DNA from: Chamaea fasciata
Lineage: Eukaryota > Chordata > Aves > Passeriformes > Sylviidae
Length of the DNA: 64,000 nucleotides
Direction of reading: 5' to 3'
Assembly (NCBI GenBank): GCA_029207755.1
Contig: JARCOQ010000007.1
Coordinates: 39,637,656 to 39,701,655 of the forward strand
A program made the translations under genes and the position numbers. Under the pieces are notes generated by a model. The model ran no database searches. It had not been told where the DNA came from and saw nothing but the letters and a program-made list of their open reading frames with translations. The first letter of the stretch is position 1; each line of letters starts with the position of its first letter. Shown here in pieces: positions 1 through 10,500 of the stretch.

Positions 1-167
1 ATGTTTGTCCCGGGATTAGCCGTAAGGTTATCCTGAGCAGAACCCAGAGAAGGATCAAGGTGCCGCACAGGGCGGTTGGGTAGGCTGAAGAGCAAACACG
101 GGGCCAGGGATGAGGGGGGTTAGTTTCTCCCTGATGCCGGCTTTTCTGGTTTGCTCTCCTTTATCAG

Positions 168-705
168 GTGGAGGCGAGTCTTCTTCGTTCGAGCGCTTGG
201 CCCGGCGCTGCCGGCTGTGCTCGGCCTCACACCCACACTGTCCTGGCCTCCCACCGCAGCAAGGGCGGGAGGAGGCGCCGGCCCCGGGCGGGCTCACCCG
301 AGTCCAGGCAGGCCCCTACGGCCACCCGGGGCACCTTGCCCTCCCGCGGTGGTTTAAGCTCCTCCTGATCGTCTGCCGTGTGACAGTGGCCTGGCCGGTC
401 GATCACGGATGCGCTCGTGGTTAAAAGAGTCTTTATCTCTTTGTTCCTCATGTGCTTCTGAGGGAAGAATCCTGTTCCTCAGCCCTAGCCAGGCCTGTGG
501 AGAGTCATAGAGTGACTGTGTGGAAGACCGGTGGAAGAAAACCTGTCATCCCAGCAGGAGGGGATGATTTACTGTCAGAGGACTTCAGGACCTTGTCACA
601 GTTTGCTTTCTCACCATCCTGCTCCAAGCAGTGATTCTTCTGTAACCACGGGCTTCTGCTTTTTGTTCTGCCCTGAGCATGTAAATAAAGACTGGTTTGA
701 GCTGT
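168..705 (+). other. Possible 3'-terminal exon of an unidentified + strand gene
   Basis: A pyrimidine-rich tract ending in TTTATCAG at 160-167 looks like a 3' splice site. The DNA after it is GC-rich and open in more than one frame: one frame ends with a basic Arg/Ser-rich tail and a stop near 357-368, another runs to 424. An AATAAA at 684-689 and a second at 857-862 then suggest a 3' UTR and polyadenylation on the + strand. I do not recognise the protein in any frame and cannot choose between frames. It could instead be untranslated sequence or a CpG-rich shoulder of something upstream. The gene body would lie left of the window. Confidence 0.3.
684..689 (+). terminator. Polyadenylation signal AATAAA
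   Basis: AATAAA in a + strand context that could end the transcript of the left-edge gene. A second copy lies at 857-862. No downstream GU-rich element was scored. Confidence 0.35.
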
Positions 706-3700
706 TTAATTTTGCTTACTCTTGGGTTAGTTCTCATGATGCTAGGATATATCTGGGAAAATACCACAGGCAGGGCCCCAGCAGGAGTGGTACTAATGCA
801 GGCACCAGCAATAGTTGGTGAATCCTCCTCAGGCATATCAGAACACTGAATGTTTAAATAAAAACAGATTGGGGTGTTTCTTGATTATAATGAATGTGGC
901 ATCCCAAAAGCTGACAACTTTGGAGGAGGGAATGAAAACCTCCTGGGAGAAAATACGAGGAGGGATCATGTCTGATTTCTTTTCCATATTGCATTGGCTT
1001 TCTTTCTCACTCCCATAGGATTTATTAGATTGATCTTGCTTGCTCCATGTTGTGGCTGTATTCACTGTGAACACCTTTTGGAGAATGGATGTAGCCCCCA
1101 AAAAACAGACACTTACTTTGGAGTTGCCTTCATTTTTACTGTATTAAAGTAACAGAAAGGTATTAAGTGACAGAATTGTGGCAAACAGCTTCAAGGGTCC
1201 TTGGGACATTGCTGAGATGATTACTGCAGACTGAAGGAATGAGGAAAAGGCCAGCTAGCATCACTCACAGTTAATATAATTAATAATCTACTGTGCTGAG
1301 GAGAGACACGCTCTGGGGACAACTTTTTGGTGTGACAAGGGGAGGTGGGGGTAGCTAAGGAGAACAGCTATTGCCTTGCATCTCTTATCATTGGCCATTT
1401 TTCCGTCAGCTATGTGGTACAGGGATGGTTGGTTGCCTTTTTTTCATGAAGTTACAGTCTAGTTTTTCTTCCTTCCTGGGTTCCAATTTTGTTGGTCATC
1501 TTATTCCTGACAGCTGGACATAATCTGTTTTTAAGTTTATGTTTTGATTTTCTGTTCTTATTCTGGTTTGTGGTGTCATGGTTTGAGGAGCTCTTTTAGC
1601 TCTCTTTAAGCACATTGAAGAGATTTATCTGAGAGTTGAATTTTTTAGATATTTTGCTCTTTTCTCCTCTGCAATATGATGCTAAAATTATCTTGTGTCT
1701 ATTTTGAAGGGAAACAAAACTTCTTTCAGTGCTTCAGAAACTGGTGATAATAAAACCTCTGGCATGGTTTGAATGCCAGAGTGGTTGTGATGAATTTAAA
1801 TGTGAATTCTGACAATCTGTAGCAAAAGGAGCATGTTCTGGCTGAAAGAACAGTTAAATTGATTAGTGTTTGTATGTGGATTTTCTTGAGAACCTGCCTG
1901 CTCTATTTACTGATGCTGTAGTGCCTGAAAGCACATCTGTTTACTGAGCTGCAAGTGATGTGCTGTTAGAGGGATTTGGATTAATCAGGTGTAGATAGCT
2001 GATGAAGTGGAACTTCAGGCTTTTTCCTCGTGTAATAGAGTTGGTTGAACTACAAAAATTAACAAGTCCAGTATCAGTCTTGCTGGAAAGAATTTGTCTG
2101 CTAGCTTTCTTAACCTTTTCTGCTGGTGTTTCTGCATTGCAGCATAAGCTTCCTGTGATGTTGGTAATCTGAAAGGACCTCCATCTCCAAAATAATGAGA
2201 CCAGCCTGAAGCTGATTTGAGTATTTCTTAGGCATATTTGGCTCCAAGGGAACCTGGAGGCTTATGTCTGTTATCAGATGTCATAGGGGGCATGTGCCTA
2301 AAAGCAAGGTCTGTTTGGCCCAAGATGCTTGTGCTGCCCTGGGGAATTTAAGCTTTAGTAATGTTATTGCAAAACTGACACCATGGTTATGTATGATATC
2401 AGCTAAAAACCTTGGGTACAAGGTTTCTGCTGCTTTCTTCTGTAAAGGCCTTGGCTGTAGATTTGCAGACTTAGACTTCTTAGGCTTTTTTACTACTCCA
2501 ATTTGGGGTGCAGGGAGGGGAAACAGATATATTAATTTTGTTCCTATATGCAATGATTTTTCGTTCAAAGCCTTTGAAATATATGTACATAGTCACTGCC
2601 ATTGTGTAAAAGCATCTGTGAAGCAAAGATATGTGGTGAGTTGTTTCACAGGAAGGCATTCTGGTTTAAAGGACTGTGGAATTTGCTCCCAAGCGAATTC
2701 CAAGCACTGCTTATCCTGTGAATGTGTGACTGATGGCACTTTATGGTGTTGCTCTGACTTGACTGCAGTTCTGTTACCAGCAGTCAGATAGGCAGCTTTG
2801 TTTACCATCTGTAAGACTTGAAGGATGGGGATAAGGGAAGCCTTTTGAAGGGCATGCTTTCCATGGGCAAGGAAAAGCCTTAATCTGGGTCAGTTGTAAT
2901 GTGCTAGGTAGTGTTAAATACACTAGTCTCAGCAGGGGTTTTTTGATTTTTTTTTTCATAGGGTTGCGTTAAGCACCCTGCTATGCATGTGTCTGGAAAC
3001 TGAATGCTTATTTGAAATCCAAAAAAACCCCAAACATTAAAAAGCCCTACACCCCGATCTGATGTGACACCCTTTGCAGCGGGCCTGAGCAGAGCGTGGG
3101 GTGTCACCTCTGAGTCACTTGGCTGTGCACAGAGGTCTGAAGCGGGGACGCTGTGTCAGCTCTGCCGCGTTCCTACCAAATCAGCACTCACGTGACTCTC
3201 TATTGTGTTCTCACATGATCCCAGAAAGGCTAAAATTTCACCATGTGAAATTGGTGAAAAGTTGTAAACTTTAGCTTGGGTCAAATGCTTTCTGAAGCAT
3301 CGTCTGCTTTGCCTTGGCATCCACAGCACAAAGCAGGGAGTCTCCGGCAATTCACGAGTTTGAGAAACAGGACTGACGTGTGTGTGCTCTGTGAAAGGTG
3401 GCAGCCACGCCAGGTACTCAGCAGTTGGAACTCTTGGCACTCATGTTATGCAAACAGCTTTCAACCTGCAGAACACGAAGTATGGGATAAGTATGAACAA
3501 GGCCACGGACGAGTCTACTACAGCAGCTTTGTGCGCTTTATGTTTTATCCCCTTTCAGTAGGGGCAGCAAAAGAGCTTCCCGGCCCGTGGCACTGCCTGT
3601 ATCTGAGCCTGTCCTCCGGCTTCTGCCTTTGACTCTGACTGTCCCAGGACAGCCCAGCAGTACGGATGTCCCGTGGCAGCGCTTTTGGAGACGGCGCTTG

Positions 3701-3730
3701 TCTGGCTCTTCAAGGGCTGTACTTCCAGCA
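706..3730. other. Intergenic region, no gene recognised
   Basis: Mostly AT-richer non-coding DNA between the left-edge transcript and the NPC2 promoter. A 175-codon open frame at 2264-2791 (+) has no recognisable domain and no splice or polyA context, and a frame of that length is expected about once by chance in a window this size. No repeat family was recognised with confidence. In mammals ISCA2 lies head-to-head with NPC2, but no ISCA2-like frame (the C-terminal Cys-x-Cys motif) was seen on the - strand here. Confidence 0.6.
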
Positions 3731-3937
3731 CACCACCACCACCACTCCCGGACCGTCCTGTCGCTCCCTGTCACGGCAGTGCTCCCACCACCCTTTTCCC
3801 GACTGCAGCCTTGTCCTCGGCCACGGCGGCGGGGGGCGGGCGGTCCCTCCCCCAGCCACCCCGGGGGCGCGCGGGGTCCCCGGCCCGGCCCCCGGGCGGG
3901 GCCCGCCCCAGCTGACCGGCGGGCGGGGCCGCCGCGC

Positions 3938-3946
3938 TCATGTGAC
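3938..3946 (+). promoter_or_regulatory. NPC2: CLEAR-like E-box (TFEB/USF-type site)
   Basis: TCATGTGAC lies 48 bases upstream of the NPC2 ATG inside the CpG island. It is one base from the lysosomal-gene CLEAR core TCACGTGAC bound by TFEB/TFE3. NPC2 is a lysosomal protein, so a site of this class at this position makes sense. Binding is an inference. Confidence 0.45.
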
Positions 3947-3993
3947 ACCGCGGAGCCGCCGCCGCCGCCGCCGTGCCCTCTGCTGCCGCCGCC

Positions 3994-4078
3994 ATGGTGC
4001 CGTCCCCGCTCGCCGTGCTCCTGGCACTGGGCGCCGCCGCCACCGCCCTGGCCGAGCCCCTCCGCTTCGTTGACTGCG
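3994..4078 (+). CDS. NPC2: NPC2 coding exon 1
   Basis: Encodes the signal peptide and the first residues of the mature protein through Cys28, ending in the first base of a Gly codon. The donor is G|GTGAGT at 4079. An in-frame GTG at 3973 lies upstream, but the ATG at 3994 sits in the better context. Confidence 0.95.
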
Positions 4079-5349
4079 GTGAGTGGCTCCGGCCCGCGGG
4101 GCAGCGGGAGGGGTGCGGCAGCAGGCGGAGATGGCCCGATGATCCCGACTCTTCCTTGCAGGTTCCATAGACGGCAGCATCCAAGAGGTGAACGTGAGCC
4201 CCTGCCCCACTCAGCCCTGCCTGCTCTACAAGGGAACATCTTACAGCATCAACGTCACCTTCGCCAGCAGTAAGGAGCACATCCCCAGCGGGAGTGGGCC
4301 GGGGCAGGTGATCCCCCCTGTGTCCCACTGCTGGAGAGGGGAGAAGGGTGGCTGCAGAAGGATCTTGGTGGGAGGAAGAGTGTCCCTTAGTTGTGTTCTT
4401 GTAGCCTCTGGCGTATGTGAAGGGCACGTGTTGTATACGTGTGTTCTCCGTGTTTTGCAGAGATTGAGAGCCAGGGTAGTAAAGCACGGGTGTACGGGGA
4501 GATGCTGCACGTGGACATACCCTTCCCTATTCCTGAGCCTGATGGATGCAAGTCTGGGATCCAGTGCCCCATTCAGAAGGGCCATTCCTACAGCTACCTG
4601 AATAAACTCCCTGTGAAGAGCGAGTACCCCAGTGTAAGTATGTAGGCAGCTGGTCAGCTTCTCCGCTACTGCCTATACTGGGGTAGTCTCACCACCTGCC
4701 TTTAAGGGAAGACACTTTGTAATGTTCTGGTGAGAGAGAGTAGACTCCATAGACAGTCTGATGTTCTTGCTGCTGTATGACTCTAGTTTCAAGTTCCCAC
4801 TTTGGGATAGACCCAGCGAAGGAAGCAGCCTAGCTCCAGCTGCTGAGAAGCGGCTTCAGCTGCTCCAGTATCTTCCTGTGCTGGCTGCCCTTCCCACCAG
4901 AGCCTGCTGCATGCAGCTGAATGCTCTCAAACTGGGTGTGCTCACCAATGGAGGGCAGTTCAGCTGGGGATGCTGCAGGGTGTCTCCACTCTGTTTTTTC
5001 AGGGAGTGGGAATTCGAGTGCAGTGTGTGGAGGTCTCCTGCATCATGTAACTGAGCCCTCTCCATCCACAGATGGTACTCCAGGAATCAGTGCATGAGTG
5101 TGGCCCACCTACTTGCATGCAGGGGCAAGGCCCCTGCTTTGTCCTCTTTGTGCAGAGCTCCCAGGACCTCTTTGTTCCACATAACTGATAACTTTTCTCC
5201 CCATGCCCTTGCCTTAAGATTTCCTGAACATTCTTATTTTCCTCTGCTTCTCTCTCTTTCAGATTAAGCTGATTGTGAAGTGGGAGCTGGTAGATGACCA
5301 GGACCAGATGTTGTTCTGCTGGAAGATACCAGTGCAGATTACCAGCTGA
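3994..5349 (+). CDS. NPC2: NPC2, intracellular cholesterol transporter 2 (spliced, complete, 150 aa)
   Basis: Four coding exons (3994-4078, 4162-4269, 4461-4633, 5263-5349) join in phase to give 150 codons plus stop, against 151 in human. Residues 1-20 form a hydrophobic signal peptide, with likely cleavage after ALA before EPLRF. The mature part is the ML (MD-2-related lipid-recognition) domain. Six cysteines at 28, 43, 48, 94, 100 and 141 match the three known disulfides (28-141, 43-48, 94-100). Family signatures include the CPTQPC loop, [13 protein letters not shown] around 85-97, the [14 protein letters not shown] block and the C-terminal FCW. A sequon at N59 (NVT) matches the conserved glycosylation site. 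The protein binds cholesterol in the late endosome/lysosome lumen and hands it to NPC1; mannose-6-phosphate receptors deliver it, and some is secreted. The start is the first ATG in a Kozak-like context (GCCATGG). Transcription is toward LTBP2. Confidence 0.97.
4162..4269 (+). CDS. NPC2: NPC2 coding exon 2
   Basis: Acceptor CTTCCTTGCAG at 4151-4161 and donor A|GTAAGG at 4270. Carries the CPTQPC disulfide loop and the glycosylation sequon NVT. The preceding intron is only 83 bases. Confidence 0.95.
4461..4633 (+). CDS. NPC2: NPC2 coding exon 3
   Basis: Acceptor TGTTTTGCAG ends at 4460; the donor is AGT|GTAAGT at 4634. Encodes the central beta strands of the ML fold with the [13 protein letters not shown] signature and the 94-100 disulfide. 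Ends on a codon boundary. Confidence 0.95.
5263..5349 (+). CDS. NPC2: NPC2 coding exon 4 and stop
   Basis: Acceptor CTCTCTTTCAG ends at 5262. Encodes the last 28 residues, including the conserved Phe-Cys-Trp (Cys141 pairs with Cys28), and the TGA at 5347-5349. The 3' UTR continues to the AATAAA at 5419. Confidence 0.95.
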   Translation: MKLIVKWELVDDQDQMLFCWKIPVQITS

Positions 5350-5418
5350 GGAGCCCTGCCATTTGTAGGGCTTGGGGAGGGGAAAACCAGAAACAACACA
5401 GGCCAAATTCTTTTATAT

Positions 5419-5424
5419 AATAAA
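5419..5424 (+). terminator. NPC2: NPC2 proximal polyadenylation signal
   Basis: AATAAA lies 70 bases after the NPC2 stop, giving a very short 3' UTR ending near 5440. Confidence 0.8.
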
Positions 5425-5449
5425 CATTTCTTACTGCTTCCTTCAGAGC

Positions 5450-6700
5450 TCTGCAGCCTCTGAGCAGCCAGCACTGTGTTCCTTGCAAGATCAGCCCCTG
5501 GCAGAGTGCTCTTACTGTGTTTAGGTGACACCCCTGGGGTGTTCCAGCAGCTCAAAGGGCAGCAGTGTCTGCTTCAGGAGTGACTGAGCATCATCCTCCA
5601 GCTGCTGTGTGGAGGCACTTGATCTGTTAGATATGGAGCTGTCTGTCCTCACAAAGGAATTTCTCAGCGATGAATCTGGCTATTGTCTGAGCTGCTACCT
5701 GGTAACCCTTCAGTGCCTCTTCTAGAATGCCAGCTGCATCCTCCCTCCTGTGTTTCTCCTGCTCTGCTATGATCAGGATGCCCCTGGGACCTGCATTTGC
5801 TATCCATGCAGCTGAAGCAGAGGGAATGAGAGGAGTCTTCCCATGAGCTGACAGCCTGCTATGTCCTGGGCCTCTGCTCAAGCCAGTGGGACTCCAGCTG
5901 GGAAAATTTCCTTTTTGTGGATGCAAAGCCAAATGGTGTTCAATGTCTCTGCAGGGATGATTCTTTCTCTAACCAATGGTTTGCACTACTACCAACTTGG
6001 AGCTGCTGCGAGCTCCTGAATCTCTTTTTATAACTTTCCTTTTAATAAAGGCTAGACAAAATCTGCTTGTGTTGTATTCTGTTAGTGAAGAGGATCAGGA
6101 GGAAAAGCAGAGGGGCTGGGAGTCTTCTAGTTAGGGTTCAGCTGGTCTTACTTCTTAGCTGAAGGCATGAATATAGAGGTGGTATGCTGACCTAAGTGTG
6201 GGTGACATGGAAGCAGCCAAACATCTGTTGCCCGTATCCAGCTGGCAATGTCTGGCTGTGCTCCTGCCTTACTAGTCCTATGCAGGCTTGAAATTGTGCA
6301 AAGGCTCCCTGAAGAGGTGGTGGCATAGAACATAGCCTTGCTTGCTGCAGCATAGGTAAAGGTCTTTTTACTGAGGGCTCTGTGGCTGAAAAATCAACTC
6401 CCAGACCTGCCAGAGAGCTCTTACCAACTGCAGTAACTACACTTAGTCATATGGGAACTGCAGTCCCTTTGTGTGAGAACAAGGCAGGGTGTGAAGAGCT
6501 ACAACTTCTGTGCTGTCTTGCAGTGACTGGAGTTGGCTCCTGCTGCTGGTGCTGGGCTGGGGATTTGGCCTGGTAAAGCTCTCTGCTCTGGCCTGGGAGC
6601 AGAAGGAAGCTATGTGCCAGCTGTGAGGGTTAAGAATTGGCTTACAAGTGGGATGGTTCTGTCCTTGGCAGAAGCAAGACAAGCACAGATCTGACAAGCC
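5450..6700. other. Short region between the NPC2 and LTBP2 3' ends
   Basis: About 1.25 kb with no gene I can identify. The + strand is broken by stops. A 101-codon frame runs on the - strand at 5627-5932 with an Ala/Glu-rich, helix-like C-terminal half, but it has no recognised family, promoter or polyA signal. In human, ISCA2 occupies the space next to the LTBP2 3' end; I see no ISCA2 sequence here. Confidence 0.6.
6044..6049 (+). terminator. NPC2: Possible distal NPC2 polyadenylation signal
   Basis: AATAAA preceded by a T-rich stretch on the + strand, with no intervening gene. It could give NPC2 a longer 3' UTR of about 700 bases. Transcript data would decide. Confidence 0.4.
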
Positions 6701-6719
6701 CCAGTGTTTTGAGCCACAG

Positions 6720-7408
6720 GGGCCCAAAATAAATGTTTTATTTAACAACATGAGAGAAGTTTCCAGCAGACTCGGTTAAAAAAAAATAACCACCAACAAC
6801 TTTACAGAAAGGAAGCTGGACCTCCTCCCCCTCCCCTTGCCCAGCCAGCATGGGACACAAAGTGTGGGGCTAAAGGCCACAGGGAGAGCAGGCCCTGGTG
6901 CCCCTCAGGCCTCTCTCCCATGCCCCAAGGGTAGGCAGCAGCTGTAGAAAACTGGGGTGGCACCCCATCTTAAAGCTCTGGCCTGGGGGCTGGACACTTC
7001 ACAAGGAGTGGGGCCAGCACCCGTGGTGTGGGTAAGGCTTGTCACTAGGTCAGTGCAGCAGTGGCAGGGATATGAACCCCCTTTCTTGGCAGGGTGAGGG
7101 GGACAGGCTGGGGCTGTGTGGCAAGGGAAGGTGTCTTGTGAGCCTCCATGACACAGGGCAACGTGACATGTGCTGAGGGCTGGGGTGGGCTCTGCTGCAG
7201 GAAGAACAGGGGCTGGAAGGACCAAGAGGGGTGCAGAGGCTGGGAGCTCAGCCCTGACCTATAGAGAGAAGTGGTGGGGAAGCTGTGCACTTCGAAGGGG
7301 AAGGAACAAAGAGCCTCAAAGCACCCACAGCCCCGGGAGGCCTTTCTCTGTGCTCCCAGGTCCCAGAGCCATGTGCAGGGGAGGACCCTCACCCCTGCTC
7401 TCCTAGAG
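6720..7408 (-). other. LTBP2: LTBP2 3' untranslated region
   Basis: From the stop codon to just past the polyA signal at 6737-6742 there is no further coding frame. The end at about 6720 is inferred from the signal position. Confidence 0.75.
6737..6742 (-). terminator. LTBP2: LTBP2 polyadenylation signal
   Basis: TTTATT on the + strand reads AATAAA on the - strand, 667 bases after the LTBP2 stop. Confidence 0.75.
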
Positions 7409-7575
7409 CTACGCAGCTGCAGGGTTCTGAGCTGTCTGGGGCACGCAGTGGTGTGACCGGGCCAGGGCCACGTAGCCCGGCAAGCACTGGCAGCGGTAGG
7501 AGCCCTCTGTGTTCTCGCAGGTGCCGCCTTGGCACAGGGGCTCAGGGCTGCCCACCTCCTCACACTCGTTGATAT
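7409..7575 (-). CDS. LTBP2: LTBP2 E33: last EGF, C-terminal tail and stop
   Basis: [20 protein letters not shown] then [15 protein letters not shown] and HHC, followed by a short tail [10 protein letters not shown] and the stop at 7409-7411. The tail is a few residues longer than the human ending I remember. The intron before it is 3.2 kb and holds a retroelement remnant. Confidence 0.96.
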
Positions 7576-10500
7576 CTGCAAGGAGAAGGATTGGGCTCAG
7601 CTGGTGGCACAGTGAGTAGTCCCTGCCCAGAGCCATCTCCTTGTGCCCCTGCTGTCCCCCCTGGCCCTCCCACACAGGTTCTGTCAGTCCTATCAGTATC
7701 TTCAGGATGTCCACAGCGATCCCACCAGCCTCCCACGCCCTCAGCATATCTGCAGAGCATCCGTAGTATCCAAGGGTGGCATTCTCAGTATCCTCCAGCA
7801 CAGTACTGAACCCTGCCCCATGTACACCGGATAACAGCCCCTCCGTGCTCTGCAGCTGGTAACACCCCTGGTTAGCACCTTTTGGCTAACAAGCTCTAAT
7901 AGCCTAAGATCTGGGGAAAAGGCCACTTCCAAACTTGGAAAACGCCCTTTTCTGATCCAACAAGGTCAACCAGGCAAATTATGGTGGCCCTGAGAGGCTG
8001 ATTATCATCTCCAGGACCAAAACACAGAGGGACTTCGTGCTGCACAAACAACGGCTTATTTTGTTAACCTGCAAACTGTGCCAAAGGGCTCCGTTTGCCA
8101 GCTCATCAGGCTGGAGTGTGCACGTGAGCCCTACAGCAGCTGCCCTATTCTGACACATCTGCTCTGCTACATGTACTCACCCAGACACCCTGCCTGAGGT
8201 ACACCAACCTGTGGTGGGGCCATGCGCTGGACAGAGCACCCATGTACAACACCAACACGGCTGTTTGCACCCACAGGACCTCCAGAGCCCAAATCCTCAC
8301 CTACCAAGGCAGGCCCTACCCCTCTCACCACAAACTCCAGACTCAACCCCCATTGATCAGCAGGGAGTGGGGAGCAGCTGACGGATTCAGCTGACCACTC
8401 AAGGGAGAGAAAAGGCCCCAGCAGTAGCCAATGGACCCTGGGAGGATCAAAGTTCTCTGCCACCCCAGGGACCTTGGATTATCTCTAGCATAGGTGGAGG
8501 GGGCCATCTCACAAAGAAAGAGAAGTGCAACCCCAGGGAGGGATGCTGGAAGCAAAATTTTCAGGGAGGTAAGAGAAAGTCCAGCAGTCACAGGAGGAAA
8601 ATGGAGGGGAGAAACATGAGGAGAGAGAGCCTGAGGAACAAGGTAGTCTTCACACATACCCAAACCAATTTTTGAACGAACACTGTGGACTCACACTAAA
8701 CCTCAGGATCAGACATTGCCATGAACAGGATGGCTTGCTCGGAAGTGCAAGGAGAAGTTAGGCACACCAAGGGAGATGTGCTTTGCAGCCTCAGAAGCAA
8801 GGGAAAGTAAAAGCTGCAAGAGCAGGCAGGCTGGTCTGGCCACCAAATTGAGAGGAGAAATGAAACAAGGACATTTTAGCCCAGAGAGACCCAAAAGCCA
8901 GAAGTAACAGAGTAGTGTTTCTAGCAGTCTGCACCAAGTCCAGGAGTTTGCCCACTTGGGCAGGGGTGGGGACACACAGCCCACCTTACAGGGCATGCGT
9001 AAGCTGTTGCCACCAGTAAGTGAGAGGGGAAGTGCTGCAGCAGCTGCAGCAGTATTCTAAAGGCCTGAAGTCAGCAAGGTAAAAACATGGTGATAACTAA
9101 GACCCAAGGAGGAGAACTGAAAGGAAAAAAAAACAGGCTCCAGTGTAAAATGAGGGCTAGTTGGTTCAGGATCAAAAAGGCAACAAGCAAAGGCTCCATA
9201 AATATGTTAGCAGGAAACAATGGGGAATGTCAGTCTATTTCTTATCAACAGAGGAAACAAAAGCCAGTCGAGTTGGCTGGAGCAGCTAACACAGGCTTTG
9301 TTCCAGCCATCATAAAAACACTCGTGGTGATCAGACAGGGCACAGACCATGTTTGAAGTGTTTAAACAAGGGTGCAGGAGCACAGGGAGGGAAAGGCCAC
9401 ACTGTGATGGAGAGGTTCAACAATCAGATATAATGCAGCTACATCCATAAAGGTTTGCGGCAATGCAAGTTCACATGCTTAATGCTGGCTGCAGTCCCTG
9501 AAAAGTTGACAGTTCTGTCTGAGATGGAAGCATGAAGGAGGCCTCAACAAAGGATAAATCTCATAACCATCTTCAGGAACAGAGAAGGGAAAATCCAGAA
9601 TTACAGTCTGCTCACCCCTAAGCAGTTCAGGTTTGTGAGTGATTAGGTCATAACCCTCTAAAGGATAACAGGATCATTAAATAGCTGGTGCAGATCAGTT
9701 AAGGCCTGATTACGTTAAGCCAATCTGGTTCTCTTTCCTGACCTGATAACTGGCCTGTCAGATAAGGGAGAAGTGGTGGATATGATGTGCCTTGGCCATG
9801 GTGAGGATTTCAACACACTCTCACATGACACACTCAAACAGATTGAGAAAATTCCCTCTAGATTAAACCGTGGCAATTGCACAATGGACCGCACAGCTGC
9901 ACTCCAAAGACAATTAGCAATACCTGGCTGTTACAATAAAAACCCTTTAAAGAACAGGCTGCAATGGCCTGTCCTTACCCCTACTCCATGCAAATGTTGT
10001 CACTAAGGTGGACAAAGGAAGAATCCTCATGCTTATAAAATAAATATGTGTGATGCCAGACTTCAAGCACTTTGCAGAGTTCAGACTTACTCTGATAGAG
10101 AAGTGGTCCAAATTCAACTAGACAAAATTCAGTGAAGGCAAAGGCAAAGTACTATGGCCAAGGAAAGGAAAACAGTGCACAAATGCAGAAGAGGGAGTAA
10201 CATCTCAGGCAGCCATTTTGCACAGGTGCATTTGGGGTGGTTTGGACCATGGGATCTGTATGAAGAAGCTGCACCATTGTATTGTACAATAAGGATGCCC
10301 TGAGTTGGAGTAAGTGCTGTGCCTAAGAAAAAAGAGAGGGTCTTCATCTGCTCTGTTGAGTGCCTGAGGTCTCAGCTGGCTTGGAGACATATAATGTGAA
10401 AAGGATGGAGACATAGCATAGGGATGTAGAGGAAATGCAGAGAAATTTAGAAACTGTGTCTCATAGGGCAGGGTGGAAAGTAAGGGCAGTGGCAAATGTA

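Larger units (their letters stand above)
3740..4130 (+). promoter_or_regulatory. NPC2: CpG-island promoter of NPC2
   Basis: A sharply GC- and CpG-rich block surrounds NPC2 exon 1. It contains several GC boxes (GGGCGGG/CCCGCCC around 3833-3930), an E-box at 3938-3946 and a run of CCG triplets (3957-3973) in what should be the 5' UTR. There is no TATA box close to the start, as expected for a housekeeping lysosomal gene. The exact transcription start cannot be placed from sequence. Confidence 0.75.

Noticed and set aside
2264..2791. 175-codon + strand frame upstream of NPC2
   Set aside because: No domain, no splice or polyA context, and about one frame of this length is expected by chance in the window.
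3276..3632. 118-codon + strand frame with a protein-like stretch (EVWDKYEQGHGRVYYSSF)
   Set aside because: No recognised family and no matching acceptor-donor pair; judged to be chance.
3771..3941. Divergent - strand frame starting MSAAAPPAGQLG in the NPC2 promoter, considered as ISCA2 exon 1
   Set aside because: Does not resemble the ISCA2 N-terminus, and no downstream ISCA2 exons follow on the - strand.
3538..4487. Long open frames on both strands (up to 238 codons) across the NPC2 promoter and exon 1
   Set aside because: They follow from the stop-poor, GC-rich CpG island. They are Pro/Arg/Gly repeats in composition and overlap the real NPC2 exon in other frames.
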